Assembly (NCBI RefSeq): GCF_012102705.1
Contig: NZ_JAAVTA010000004.1
Location: 124,001 to 188,000 of the forward strand
Origin: Haematospirillum sp. H1815
GTDB lineage: Bacteria; Pseudomonadota; Alphaproteobacteria; Rhodospirillales; Rhodospirillaceae
DNA length: 64,000 bases
Reading direction: 5' to 3'
Within the stretch, counting starts at the first letter, position 1. Every line of letters begins with the position of its first letter. The notes below the pieces were generated by a model. It worked only from the letters and a program-made list of their open reading frames with translations. It made no database searches and had not been told where the DNA came from. Below, one piece after another: positions 46,282 through 54,840 of this stretch. The position numbers and the translations under genes were made by a program.

Positions 46282-46294
46282 CAGGGACCACGGA

Positions 46295-46771
46295 ATGACG
46301 CATGATCCTGCCCTTGATAGGCATGTTCTGAATATTATTCAGAGCCACACCATCTATGAACAAAGTGAAATTCAGGAGATTCTAGAGAAAAGAGGCTACA
46401 AGATTCCGCAAGCTACCCTGTCCCGACGGCTCAAAAAGCTGAACATCGCGAAGGTATCGGGGCAGTACAAAAGCCTTGAGGTTTTTCAGGGAGCCCTCCC
46501 TGTCATCAAGGGCATACAGGTCTCGGCCCTTGGACTTATTATCCTGCACACACATCCAGGACAGGCAAATAGCATTGCCTATGCCCTTGATCAGAAATAC
46601 ATACAACCCTCATCAGGAAAAGACAGCGACCACCCGGGAATCCTAGGGACCATTGCCGGCGATGACACCGTTCTGATCATTATCGAGAGCAAATCAGCCT
46701 TGAAAAGGGCGCTTGATCATCTGTGCGCAGACTTTCCCTACCTTGATCGCCCGACCGTCCCCCAAATATAA
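46295..46771 (+). CDS. argR: Arginine repressor ArgR
   Basis: Hexameric arginine-binding regulator, 158 aa. The N-terminal winged helix has YEQSEIQEILEKRGYKIPQA and TLSRRLKKLNIAK, the recognition-helix region; the C-terminal oligomerisation domain has the family signature GTIAGDDTVLIII. The ATG at 46295 lies after AGGG; an open frame reaches back to 46205 but would include the promoter. It is divergent from the arginine transport and argGH operon, with an ARG-box-like site before each. ArgR of this type is common in gammaproteobacteria and Gram-positives and is seldom reported from alphaproteobacteria, so acquisition by transfer is plausible. Confidence 0.93.
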   Translation: MTHDPALDRHVLNIIQSHTIYEQSEIQEILEKRGYKIPQATLSRRLKKLNIAKVSGQYKSLEVFQGALPVIKGIQVSALGLIILHTHPGQANSIAYALDQKYIQPSSGKDSDHPGILGTIAGDDTVLIIIESKSALKRALDHLCADFPYLDRPTVPQI

Positions 46772-46772
46772 G

Positions 46773-46792
46773 ACGGGGTCATCAGACCCTGT
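46773..46792. terminator. Hairpin between argR and the convergent coiled-coil gene
   Basis: An 8-bp stem ACGGGGTC/GACCCTGT with one G-U pair and the loop ATCA, starting just after the argR stop. T content after it is low on both strands, so intrinsic termination is doubtful. Confidence 0.35.
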
Positions 46793-46802
46793 TCACTCTT
46801 GA

Positions 46803-49481
46803 TCAATCCCCACCAATGCGGCCAATTGCACGTGCCAGCACGATGTAAAGACGCCCCATATCGGAACTGGTGAAGACAGCCGTCAGCACATCACCACGAT
46901 CATTGCTTCTTGCTCCCTTCAGAAGAGACTCAAACTCGGTGACATAACGGGATGCGTATTGACGAAACTCGCGATTCTCGGAGTACAGCTTTTTGATGGC
47001 CTGAACCTGTGAACGCGTAATCGTGCGGGCAGCATGGTGGAGGAAGACGTTTTGCTCGCCCTTGTAAAAGCGCTTCCACAGATCTTCTTCCACCGATGGC
47101 GTAAACAGTCGTGTAATGTCCACCGCCGTAGCCTGAAGACGCTCAATCACATACGATGTTTCGGTCAGGAAGCGCTGCACATCAACATCCTGACGCACAA
47201 CCATCAACTCGCTGGCGCGCTCCTTGGCCTCCTCGGCCGCAGCGGCCAGAGCACTGGCGCGTCGCGCAAACTCATCACCGGCCCGACTTGCTTTTTCGGT
47301 CACCGTAGCGCTGATCCGTGCAACAATATCACCACTCTCCCCCAGTGAGCGGGTGACACCCTGCAACCGGTCTGCCGCTTCATCTGTTGCACGGCTCAAG
47401 GCATCAACCTGCGCCCGTAACGTACCCCCGGCTCCATTTAGGGTCTCCATCGTTGTACGGGCAGAGACAGCAAAGTCATTCGCTCCGCTGGTCAGACGAA
47501 CACCAGCTGTTTCCACTCTTTCGACACCGCCATCTATGGTGGCCTCAAAACTGGCCAAGGCTGCAGCCAAGGCACCACGGACTGCATCAGCACGCAACAA
47601 GGCCCCATCTGCCGTCTCGCCAAACCGGCGGGTTTCCGCAGACAAATCAGCAGCAAGCGTGCGAATGGTTACAATCGTCGCATTCGCAGCCTCGCCAATC
47701 CGGGCAGCTTCATCGCCAAATGCCTGGCCGGCAGCAGCAAGGGCGCTGACCCCGCTTGCCATACCATCGGTCGCAGCCCGAACACGGCTGACAGCATGAT
47801 CAGACTCAGCTGCAACGGCACGCGTCGCTTCCTGGATCTCTCGCGAGGCATCTATGGCCGCGCCACCACTTTGCTTCATGGCTTCGGTCACGGTCTCGAT
47901 CTCGACAACCGAACGCGCTGTTGTCCGGGTAATATCAACAGCACTGCGACTGAGAAGATCAGCCAAGTGACGAATCCGCTCAGTTGCCCGGTCCGTTGCC
48001 TGCGATACCACCTGCCCCTGCTCGTCACAGGCCACGCCCGTATTGCGGACCTCTTCTCCCATACGACGGGCAGCATCCTCCAACCCCTTGGCCTGATTAT
48101 GCAAAAGGCGGCGTACACCTTCTGCATGAGCTGCCGTATCACGAATGGCCGCCGCAGCGGCGTGAGCCCCCTCCAGAGCATCCGTTGTCACATCGCGGAA
48201 TGCATTGAAGTCACCAATCGCCGTAGCAGCCGCTGCATCAAGTTCCTGGGCCGCAGCATGGGCACTGCGGGTAATATCCTGCTGGCGATTGTGCAAGACA
48301 TCCGCCCTGCGGTCCACGCCATCACCCAACTCATTCATCTGCTGTATGACAACAGCTGTGGCATCAGCCAAGGAACGCGCCCGCTCCGTCATGGTCAGGA
48401 TAACGTTGTCAATTGCCTCCGCCCGCTTGGTCAGGCCGTGCGTTGCCTTGGCGGCGCCAACCATCAGAGTGGTTGCCGCGTGATTGAAGGTATCTGCAGA
48501 GACCTTGGCAGAAGCCAGTAACGCATCCTGACGCGTTACCAGATCATCAACAACCCGGTTGCGCTCGGCCAGATCTGTACCAAGAACAGCTAACTGCTCA
48601 CACTGACGCCCCAATGACGCCGCCAACCCCTCCGCCGAGGTATCGGCCTGGCGGGCAGCTTCGGTCAAACTCGCGTAGTGATGTGACAGGGAGGAATCCA
48701 GAGTGGCCGTAACGTCCCGGACCTTCTCCACCAGCTCCGAAACTTGGCGGACCTGGCTGGCTGCGCGCTCCAGCGCCGGGGTTGTTCTGGTATCGACATC
48801 CTGGATCATATGCGCCAGCTCGCGCGTTTCGCGCCCCAAGATATCGCGCAGGGCAGAAGCTTGGCTTGCTGCGGCATAGGTCGCTTCCGACAGCTCTATG
48901 GCCTGCGCCCGTAAAGCACCAGCCACCGTCGCAACCTGGTTCTTCGCATGATCGGCCGGGTACGTCAGCAAGGCTAACTGGGCACGCAGAACCTGTGCCT
49001 CGCGGTGGATCTGCGCACCACGCCGGAAGAAAGCGACCAGAAGCCACAAGAACATCAAAGGCAGAACATACACAGCGGACAAGGCCGCTACCTCAATTGG
49101 CGGCAAACGTCCCAGATCCGGAACGGGACCAAAAACACCACTGCCCCACCAAGCCCCAACCGATGTCCACACCAGACTGATCAGGGTGGCAAACCGTATG
49201 GCAAACGGGGATTCCTGCTCATCGGGCACCAAGGCAGACGCGGCAGATAATTCAGGGGCAGAACCAGTATCGGGAAGAAGAGCCGGACGAACGGGCGTGG
49301 GCGCATCCACACTGGCACCAACGGACTGCGCACCTGCTTTACCCGCGCGCGCCATATCCTGCCCGGAAGAGGGCGCACCGGGATGCGGAGCCTGAAGCTT
49401 GAAGTGCACGATCTGCGGCTTGACCGGATCAACACAGATCTCCCCTGCCTCGCGCTCGTCCGATTGCACATTGTCGGTCAT
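46803..49481 (-). CDS. Large two-helix membrane protein with long coiled coil, TipN-like architecture
   Basis: An 892-aa protein: a disordered Pro/Ala-rich cytoplasmic start of about 90 residues, two hydrophobic helices (about 94-117 and 129-152), about 600 residues of Ala/Glu/Arg/Thr-rich coiled coil, and a conserved-looking end (DITRLFTPSVEEDLWKRFYK, then SSDMGRLYIVLARAIGRIGG). There is no methyl-accepting tip, so it is not a chemoreceptor despite the similar composition. The size and order of parts resemble the Caulobacter polarity factor TipN. The ATG at 49481 has a strong AGGAGG; an earlier start is rejected. It converges with argR and diverges from the WecG-type gene. Function is inferred from architecture only. 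Confidence 0.72.
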   Translation of the reverse strand: MTDNVQSDEREAGEICVDPVKPQIVHFKLQAPHPGAPSSGQDMARAGKAGAQSVGASVDAPTPVRPALLPDTGSAPELSAASALVPDEQESPFAIRFATLISLVWTSVGAWWGSGVFGPVPDLGRLPPIEVAALSAVYVLPLMFLWLLVAFFRRGAQIHREAQVLRAQLALLTYPADHAKNQVATVAGALRAQAIELSEATYAAASQASALRDILGRETRELAHMIQDVDTRTTPALERAASQVRQVSELVEKVRDVTATLDSSLSHHYASLTEAARQADTSAEGLAASLGRQCEQLAVLGTDLAERNRVVDDLVTRQDALLASAKVSADTFNHAATTLMVGAAKATHGLTKRAEAIDNVILTMTERARSLADATAVVIQQMNELGDGVDRRADVLHNRQQDITRSAHAAAQELDAAAATAIGDFNAFRDVTTDALEGAHAAAAAIRDTAAHAEGVRRLLHNQAKGLEDAARRMGEEVRNTGVACDEQGQVVSQATDRATERIRHLADLLSRSAVDITRTTARSVVEIETVTEAMKQSGGAAIDASREIQEATRAVAAESDHAVSRVRAATDGMASGVSALAAAGQAFGDEAARIGEAANATIVTIRTLAADLSAETRRFGETADGALLRADAVRGALAAALASFEATIDGGVERVETAGVRLTSGANDFAVSARTTMETLNGAGGTLRAQVDALSRATDEAADRLQGVTRSLGESGDIVARISATVTEKASRAGDEFARRASALAAAAEEAKERASELMVVRQDVDVQRFLTETSYVIERLQATAVDITRLFTPSVEEDLWKRFYKGEQNVFLHHAARTITRSQVQAIKKLYSENREFRQYASRYVTEFESLLKGARSNDRGDVLTAVFTSSDMGRLYIVLARAIGRIGGD

Positions 49482-49660
49482 GACACCTCCTGCCCGCTCC
49501 GCTCCGGGTATCTGTATCTCATGCCCTGAAACAGAAACGCTACTACAGTCAGGCAAAATTGTTGCCGGATCAATATAATCTGCGCAGTATCGTGTTTCCG
49601 AGACAATTCAACAAGAGTCATGCCGTGCTGCCTACGCCGGTTTCTGCACCCCGGACACGG

Positions 49661-50395
49661 ATGCCTATTCTGGGGTGTCCCCTGTCACTTCTCTCTCCGC
49701 ATCAGGCCGCACGGCAGATCGTGCTCTGGGCACAGAGCAACCAGAAACGCCCTGCGCTTGTGCTGTTCAGAGATGTGCACAGCCTGCTTGCCGGGCGGGA
49801 TATACAGGACATACGCCAACTGGAACACGTGGCCGATCTGGTCCTGCCTGATGGCATGCCCTTGGTCTGGATCGCCCGCACACGGGGATATTCCTCAGCC
49901 CGGCGCGCCTATGGGCCGGATATCATGCACATTCTGTGTTCTCTCAAAACGCAGATCCCCCTCAGACATGCTTTTCTGGGTGGAGCACCGGGTGTTGCAG
50001 AAAAGATTGCCGCATCCTTTCCGGACCTGCCTGTCGCCGGCATGCTGGCACCCAATATTACGGATGGGTCACGCTTGGATTTGGGGCTGGTCCAAAGGCT
50101 GAATGCCATGAACGCTGACCTGTTGTGGGTTGGCCTGGGAACGCCAAAACAAGATTTATGGATTGCGACCCATCACCCTTACCTGAATGCGAAGGTGATC
50201 CTGGGAGTTGGTACCGCATTCAATTTTCTGGCTGGCACAGTACGCCAGGCACCACGCTTTTTGCACCCACTCGGGCTGGAATGGCTGTGGCGGATGGCCA
50301 TGGAACCAAGACGCCTGATACCCCGCTATGTCAAAACCATACCGCGGTTCAGCTGGCTGGCCTTTCGGGAACTCTGTTCAATACAGCGCCGATAA
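49661..50395 (+). CDS. WecG/TagA/CpsF-family glycosyltransferase (GT26)
   Basis: GT26 transferase that adds the second sugar to a polyprenyl-linked glycan, at the cytoplasmic face of the inner membrane. From the ATG at 49661 it is 244 aa, the family length; the frame is open to a TTG at 49559. Landmarks are the LVLPDGMPLVW motif, FLGGAPGVAEKIAASFPD, LLWVGLGTPKQDLWI and GVGTAFNFLAGTVRQAP, with the basic C-terminal helix EWLWRMAMEPRRLIPRY that binds membrane. It converges with a GT4 gene, overlapping it by 70 nt. The initiating phosphoglycosyl transferase is not in the window. Confidence 0.88.
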   Translation: MPILGCPLSLLSPHQAARQIVLWAQSNQKRPALVLFRDVHSLLAGRDIQDIRQLEHVADLVLPDGMPLVWIARTRGYSSARRAYGPDIMHILCSLKTQIPLRHAFLGGAPGVAEKIAASFPDLPVAGMLAPNITDGSRLDLGLVQRLNAMNADLLWVGLGTPKQDLWIATHHPYLNAKVILGVGTAFNFLAGTVRQAPRFLHPLGLEWLWRMAMEPRRLIPRYVKTIPRFSWLAFRELCSIQRR

Positions 50396-51453
50396 ACTTC
50401 CAGCAACGGATCTACACTGGTGAACAAGGATCGCGCACGTCGATACCCCTCAGCCCCAACTGCCACATACTCAATCAAGGCCCTCTGAATTGCCGTTGTC
50501 AGAGCATCTGGGTCCCCGGGCGGAACGAGGAAACCTGTAGGGCCAAGAACCTCGGGCAGCCCTCCGATAGCCGAAGCAACAACGGCAGCACCAGCAGCCA
50601 TGCCTTCCAGTGCCGTACGCCCGAAAGGCTCTGGCCAGAGGGAGGGAACCACAACAACCTGTGCCTTCTCTATTGCACGATAGATGTCGGCAACCGGTAC
50701 ATGCCCATAGACCTTGATCCGGTCACAAGCCCGAGCCTGCGCTTCCATCGGCCCTGTCCCATAGATACTGACAGGAACAGAGGGATCAAGCGCCCGAACA
50801 GCCTGCAGAAAAACACCAACACCCTTCTCGGGTGACAAGCGCCCTGCATACACAACTCCGCTGCGCTGTGCGGGGGGACAGGGAACCAGATCCGGCGCAC
50901 TATTCGGCACCACAACAGCTTTGCTGCGATCAAGGACCGGGGCCAGAATATCGCGCAAAAAAGCCGAGGGCGTAACAAAAGCAGAAACCTGGCCCCAAGT
51001 CTTGCGCTGCCAACGCACCATGTACGCAGACAACAAAGTCTGCATTCGGCTGTTACGCCAGCAACCATGATAAATCCCCGGAACAGGGGAATCACGACAC
51101 GCCACACACAAGCCTTCGCCCCGCCACAATGTTGCAGATGGACACAGCAGACGGGCATTACGCAGATGCTGGACAACAGGGATTCCACGATGAAAAGCAG
51201 CATGGTGTACAGCCGTTGTCGCTGCCGGAAAGAAATTCTGGACGTGCAACAGATCAAATGAACCCTGCTCCAGCATACGGGCGACACGATGCCCCCATAC
51301 GCCGGGCCACACAGTTCCGCCACGCCCCAGGGCAGGTGCAATCATCTGCGTAACCTGAACACCGGCAGAGCGCAAACGTGTGGCTTCAAGCTCAACCGAA
51401 ACATCCTCGCCTCCCGCAAGGCGATAGCGGGCATGAAACATCAAAACACGCAT
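50326..51453 (-). CDS. GT4-family glycosyltransferase
   Basis: GT-B glycosyltransferase of 375 aa. The N-domain begins RVLMFHARYRLAGGEDVSVE, with the HVQNFFPAA and LRNARLLCPSATLW segments seen in capsule and O-antigen GT4 enzymes. The C-domain has YAGRLSPEKGVGVFLQAV and the E-x7-E type PSLWPEPFGRTALEGMAAG. Last gene of the leftward flippase/polymerase/transferase operon, with an overlap of 13 nt to the preceding GT9 gene. The last 70 nt overlap the convergent WecG-type gene. Confidence 0.87.
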   Translation of the reverse strand: MRVLMFHARYRLAGGEDVSVELEATRLRSAGVQVTQMIAPALGRGGTVWPGVWGHRVARMLEQGSFDLLHVQNFFPAATTAVHHAAFHRGIPVVQHLRNARLLCPSATLWRGEGLCVACRDSPVPGIYHGCWRNSRMQTLLSAYMVRWQRKTWGQVSAFVTPSAFLRDILAPVLDRSKAVVVPNSAPDLVPCPPAQRSGVVYAGRLSPEKGVGVFLQAVRALDPSVPVSIYGTGPMEAQARACDRIKVYGHVPVADIYRAIEKAQVVVVPSLWPEPFGRTALEGMAAGAAVVASAIGGLPEVLGPTGFLVPPGDPDALTTAIQRALIEYVAVGAEGYRRARSLFTSVDPLLEVYRRCIEQSSRKASQLNRGMVLT

Positions 51454-52388
51454 GGCAACACCGTATCCTGGAGCTGTGCATGCAAAACCGGTAACAGAGA
51501 CTTCATGATCATGCGGGGCACGAGCTGCGACAAACAGGCATGATCACCGCGCCAACAAACTCTTGCCGGTGCACCAGGCAAACCGCAGGGTTGACACTCT
51601 GGTCCCAGACGCAGGACAGGAACACCGGGAGGATCCCAAGTCCGTGCCGTCGGGCCGGCAATACCGACAACCGGTACACCCAGCGCGGCGGCCAGATGCA
51701 GCGGGCCACTGTGCACACTGACCACAGCCCGGGCACCGGCTATCCCGGATAGAAAGTCACCAAGGGAACGCCCATCCTCAACACCTCGACGGACAAGCCA
51801 GGGGAATCCCGTCGCAGCTTCCAGATACGGAGCAAGCCGATGCATGACATCCCATTCCTGCAAGGACGTGGCAGCTCGTACATGAAGCTCTCCGTAGGCA
51901 GTTGTGCCTTCCACGCGCCCGGGCAAACGGGCCGAACGCATAACAGGGCACACGCCCCCCATGAAACGGGCCAGGTCATACAGCATGTCATAAACGGGGC
52001 GGTGCGGATCAAATGGCAGGCGATGTGTCAGCAGGCATTCTCCCCGGCTGATGCCAGAAGAAAACCCTATACGGCACGGAGAAACACATGCGGCAACACC
52101 ATGAACCGCCGCTGTTTCATCGTACGACAACAACGCTTTATCTTGACGCCCAACCTGCTTCACCAGTTCGGGAACGCAACGCAAGCCTGCTACACCAGAC
52201 AGGAAAGCACGTGGCACAGTGACAACACGCACACAACCCAGTACCGGATTCAGGACAGTTGCTCCAATAGGCGATAACAAGACGGTTATATCCAGATCCG
52301 GACGATCCTTCTTCAAGGCCAGAAGAACCGGCAACAAGGCCAAGCTGTCCCCTATACCCCCAACCCGGGCAATCAGAACACGGGTCAT
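51441..52388 (-). CDS. GT9-family heptosyltransferase-like protein
   Basis: GT-B glycosyltransferase of the heptosyltransferase family, 315 aa. The ATG at 52388 overlaps the upstream stop (ATGA) and gives the family N-terminus RVLIARVGGIGDSLALLPVL; an 82-codon open extension is spurious. The donor-site motif is SVHSGPLHLAAALGVPVVGI. A late Cys-rich segment (ECQPCGLPGAPARVCW) is typical of this branch. Its place in an exopolysaccharide-type operon suggests that a heptose or related sugar is built into the repeat unit or core. Confidence 0.85.
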   Translation of the reverse strand: MTRVLIARVGGIGDSLALLPVLLALKKDRPDLDITVLLSPIGATVLNPVLGCVRVVTVPRAFLSGVAGLRCVPELVKQVGRQDKALLSYDETAAVHGVAACVSPCRIGFSSGISRGECLLTHRLPFDPHRPVYDMLYDLARFMGGVCPVMRSARLPGRVEGTTAYGELHVRAATSLQEWDVMHRLAPYLEAATGFPWLVRRGVEDGRSLGDFLSGIAGARAVVSVHSGPLHLAAALGVPVVGIAGPTARTWDPPGVPVLRLGPECQPCGLPGAPARVCWRGDHACLSQLVPRMIMKSLLPVLHAQLQDTVLPCVF

Positions 52389-53491
52389 GTGTGTAACCTG
52401 ATTCTGGCCAACAAGCGGGCGGCAACGCGATCCGGTGCCCGACGACAAGCCAACCAGCGCCCGACGCGGCCCATACGGCAACAACGATCCGAATTGGCAA
52501 GAAGCTGCCGCACGGCACGGGTCATATCGGGAACGGTTTCTGCCACTATCCCTGTTACGCCATTCACAAGCCAACCACCGGCCGCAGCAGAGGGTGTAGC
52601 CACCACAGGAACAGCGCAGCACAGGGCTTCCCAACCAACCAAGCCATCGGTTTCATAATCCGAGGGAATCAACACAACCGAAGCCCGCTGGTAAAAAGGA
52701 ACAACGTCCCGCTGTAATCCGTGAAAAATAACACGATGCCCAACACCGGCACGTTCCGCGAAAGCCATCCAACGCGACACAGGGCCCGCCCCGACAACAT
52801 CCAGAACCACATCATCCGCCAGCGGAACGATAGCCAGAATGGCCCGGTCAAGGCGCTTGCGGTGCCAGGCTCCACCGACAAACAGAATTCGTGTTGATTC
52901 CTTGTTGGGGGGAGATTCTGCGGGAACAAAGCGATACGGATCCGATGCATTCGGCACAACGTGCATCCTGTCCGGAGATATGCCGTGCTTCCGGATCAGA
53001 TCGCGGGCCAAGGATGTGGACACAGGAAACAGAAAGACAGCCCGGGACGGATGAAGGACACAACGCTCCAGTGTCATGGCGATCCAGTGGCGCCATCGCT
53101 CATCAACATAGCGGATACGTCCGGCAAGCCCAGAAACGGCGGCCAAACGTGGATACCAGCGTGATGACAAAAAATGGAGCAAAGCGGCGTCTCCTCCCCC
53201 GTACAGGGGACTGTCGAGCAGGACATAGTCCATTCCCCGCCGCAACCAGCGACGGGCTATCCACCAGACAAGCAAGAAAGTCAGAAATCGTAAGGATCCA
53301 TGCCAGACCGGAAGAGTGGGTAAACGAATCAAGCGTATTCCCGACGGCAAGGTGGCCTTGTCGGCAACAGCCGTAACAACCGTCAGGCGTACTGCTGGAT
53401 GTGACGCCAAAGCCTGCACCAAGCGCCAGACAGCAACATCTTGCCCTGATCCAAAGGGGCGCAGGGATTGCGTAACCAACATCAGACGCAT
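52385..53491 (-). CDS. GT4-family glycosyltransferase
   Basis: GT-B glycosyltransferase of 368 aa. The N-domain starts MLVTQSLRPFGSGQDVAVWR and contains a hydrophobic stretch (FLTFLLVWWIARRWL) that may contact membrane. The C-domain has ILFVGGAWHRKRLDRAI and an E-x7-E-like PSDYETDGLVGWEALCCAVP. Start and stop both overlap neighbouring genes by a few bases, so the operon is tightly coupled. The sugar is unknown. Confidence 0.85.
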   Translation of the reverse strand: MRLMLVTQSLRPFGSGQDVAVWRLVQALASHPAVRLTVVTAVADKATLPSGIRLIRLPTLPVWHGSLRFLTFLLVWWIARRWLRRGMDYVLLDSPLYGGGDAALLHFLSSRWYPRLAAVSGLAGRIRYVDERWRHWIAMTLERCVLHPSRAVFLFPVSTSLARDLIRKHGISPDRMHVVPNASDPYRFVPAESPPNKESTRILFVGGAWHRKRLDRAILAIVPLADDVVLDVVGAGPVSRWMAFAERAGVGHRVIFHGLQRDVVPFYQRASVVLIPSDYETDGLVGWEALCCAVPVVATPSAAAGGWLVNGVTGIVAETVPDMTRAVRQLLANSDRCCRMGRVGRWLACRRAPDRVAARLLARIRLHT

Positions 53492-54840
53492 GGCATAACC
53501 GTGCAGCGCCGGTTGACCGCCAAGCCCAGCGCACTCCAGAACAAGGCTGCCAACACAACAGATTTACCCCCCAGGAAGACAGATGCAAGCATCAGCGACC
53601 AGGCAAAGGACACCATGCCCTGCCCCAAGGCATCACGTCCCTTGCCACGACTGGCTGATACCAGGATAGCTATCACCAGAACCAGCAGGGCCATTCCTCC
53701 GTCTTCGACAAGATCCATGGCCCGGCTGTGATGGTAGACATCTCCCGCATGCGGACTCTGTTCCGGAGCAAACTTGGTCATGGCAGAACCGCTGGCTCCA
53801 AACCCATACCCGACAAGGAGGACCCCCGGGTTATGAAGCACCTGATCAAGCCAAGCCACCTGCGCGTGCCAACGTTGCAGATAGGTCCCCGTAACAAAGA
53901 CCCGCCCCACAAGGCTGTGAGTATGTTCCCACCGAAGGGCAACAGCCTGTATAGCTTCAAGGCTAGGAACGCATACCATCCCGATCAGCAGCAGCACCAG
54001 TACACGAACCAGGACAGATCGCAACCGCCCAAGAATACTGCCCAGCATGGCACCAGCCAGCACAACCCATGTAAAGCGCACCATGGTGAGAACCGTACCA
54101 GCCGCACACAAAGCAGCCAACCCTGTGCGGACCAGAATCTCGACCACTCCACCAGGTCGGGGACGAGATAAAACCCAGGAAAACGCCATGAAGACACCCA
54201 TATCCGTTCCGTTGCCAAAAAAGGCATACGGGCGTAACCACCCGGCTTCCAGATTCCCCAGGCCATGAGCGCCCGTCACGCCAACGGCACCACCACGAGC
54301 CAGAACGGACCGTCCGGATTCAATCCAGGCCAGATCCAGCATACCCGGCCCGTCCACCATCTGAATACCCCCCCAAACAAGCCCCGCAATGACCAGAAAC
54401 AGGGGCAAGCCGTAACGTGTTCCGGCTGCTGTTCCACACTGTCGGACCAGAAAATAAAAAATCAGACAACCGTACTCTTCTTTCCAGTGCGCAAAACGCA
54501 CCATCCATGGGACGCGGGGATCCAGCAGAGCAAGCCCCAAGGTCAGGGCAAGAAGAGCGAAGACCAGATAATCGGTTACACAATCTGCGGGGACAGACCT
54601 GCCACTCACCGTTCCCAGAAAGAATACAAGAACAACAAAAACATCGGCCACTATGATCAGGGTGTACCAAGCGAGCTCGCTCTGCCCCAGCCACGGGTCA
54701 AGAAACAGAAGACGACGCAAACCATAATTGATGGCCAGTCCTGTCAATGCTGCACTGAAACGGTGTCCTTCACCGCAGGCCGCGTACAACAACAGGCTGC
54801 TGTACGCCAAGCCAATCAGCAACACTATCGCCATGGCCAT
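53482..54840 (-). CDS. O-antigen polymerase/ligase-like membrane protein
   Basis: Integral membrane protein of 452 aa with about eleven hydrophobic segments and the layout of Wzy/WaaL-type enzymes: many helices, then a larger periplasmic loop (VFVTGTYLQRWHAQVAWLDQ to HHSRAMDLVEDGGM) and a terminal helix pair. A Wzy_C-like R and H pair (RWHAQ and HHSRA) is visible. The ATG at 54840 overlaps the flippase stop by 16 nt; a longer frame to 54915 is open. It is one of two such proteins in the locus. Polymerase and ligase cannot be told apart from sequence. Confidence 0.72.
   Translation of the reverse strand: MAMAIVLLIGLAYSSLLLYAACGEGHRFSAALTGLAINYGLRRLLFLDPWLGQSELAWYTLIIVADVFVVLVFFLGTVSGRSVPADCVTDYLVFALLALTLGLALLDPRVPWMVRFAHWKEEYGCLIFYFLVRQCGTAAGTRYGLPLFLVIAGLVWGGIQMVDGPGMLDLAWIESGRSVLARGGAVGVTGAHGLGNLEAGWLRPYAFFGNGTDMGVFMAFSWVLSRPRPGGVVEILVRTGLAALCAAGTVLTMVRFTWVVLAGAMLGSILGRLRSVLVRVLVLLLIGMVCVPSLEAIQAVALRWEHTHSLVGRVFVTGTYLQRWHAQVAWLDQVLHNPGVLLVGYGFGASGSAMTKFAPEQSPHAGDVYHHSRAMDLVEDGGMALLVLVIAILVSASRGKGRDALGQGMVSFAWSLMLASVFLGGKSVVLAALFWSALGLAVNRRCTVMPCV

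Noticed and set aside
46205-46294. N-terminal extension of ArgR
   Set aside because: It would be translated from within the promoter and operator; the ATG at 46295 gives the usual ArgR length.
52389-52634. 82-codon N-terminal extension of the second GT9 gene
   Set aside because: It overlaps the upstream GT4 gene entirely, and the family N-terminus begins exactly at the ATGA overlap.
20662-53491. The two GT4-GT9-GT4 sets as a duplicated operon
   Set aside because: Gene order is only partly alike (one set has a GT2 and AsnB) and the proteins do not look closely similar, so independent assembly is more likely.
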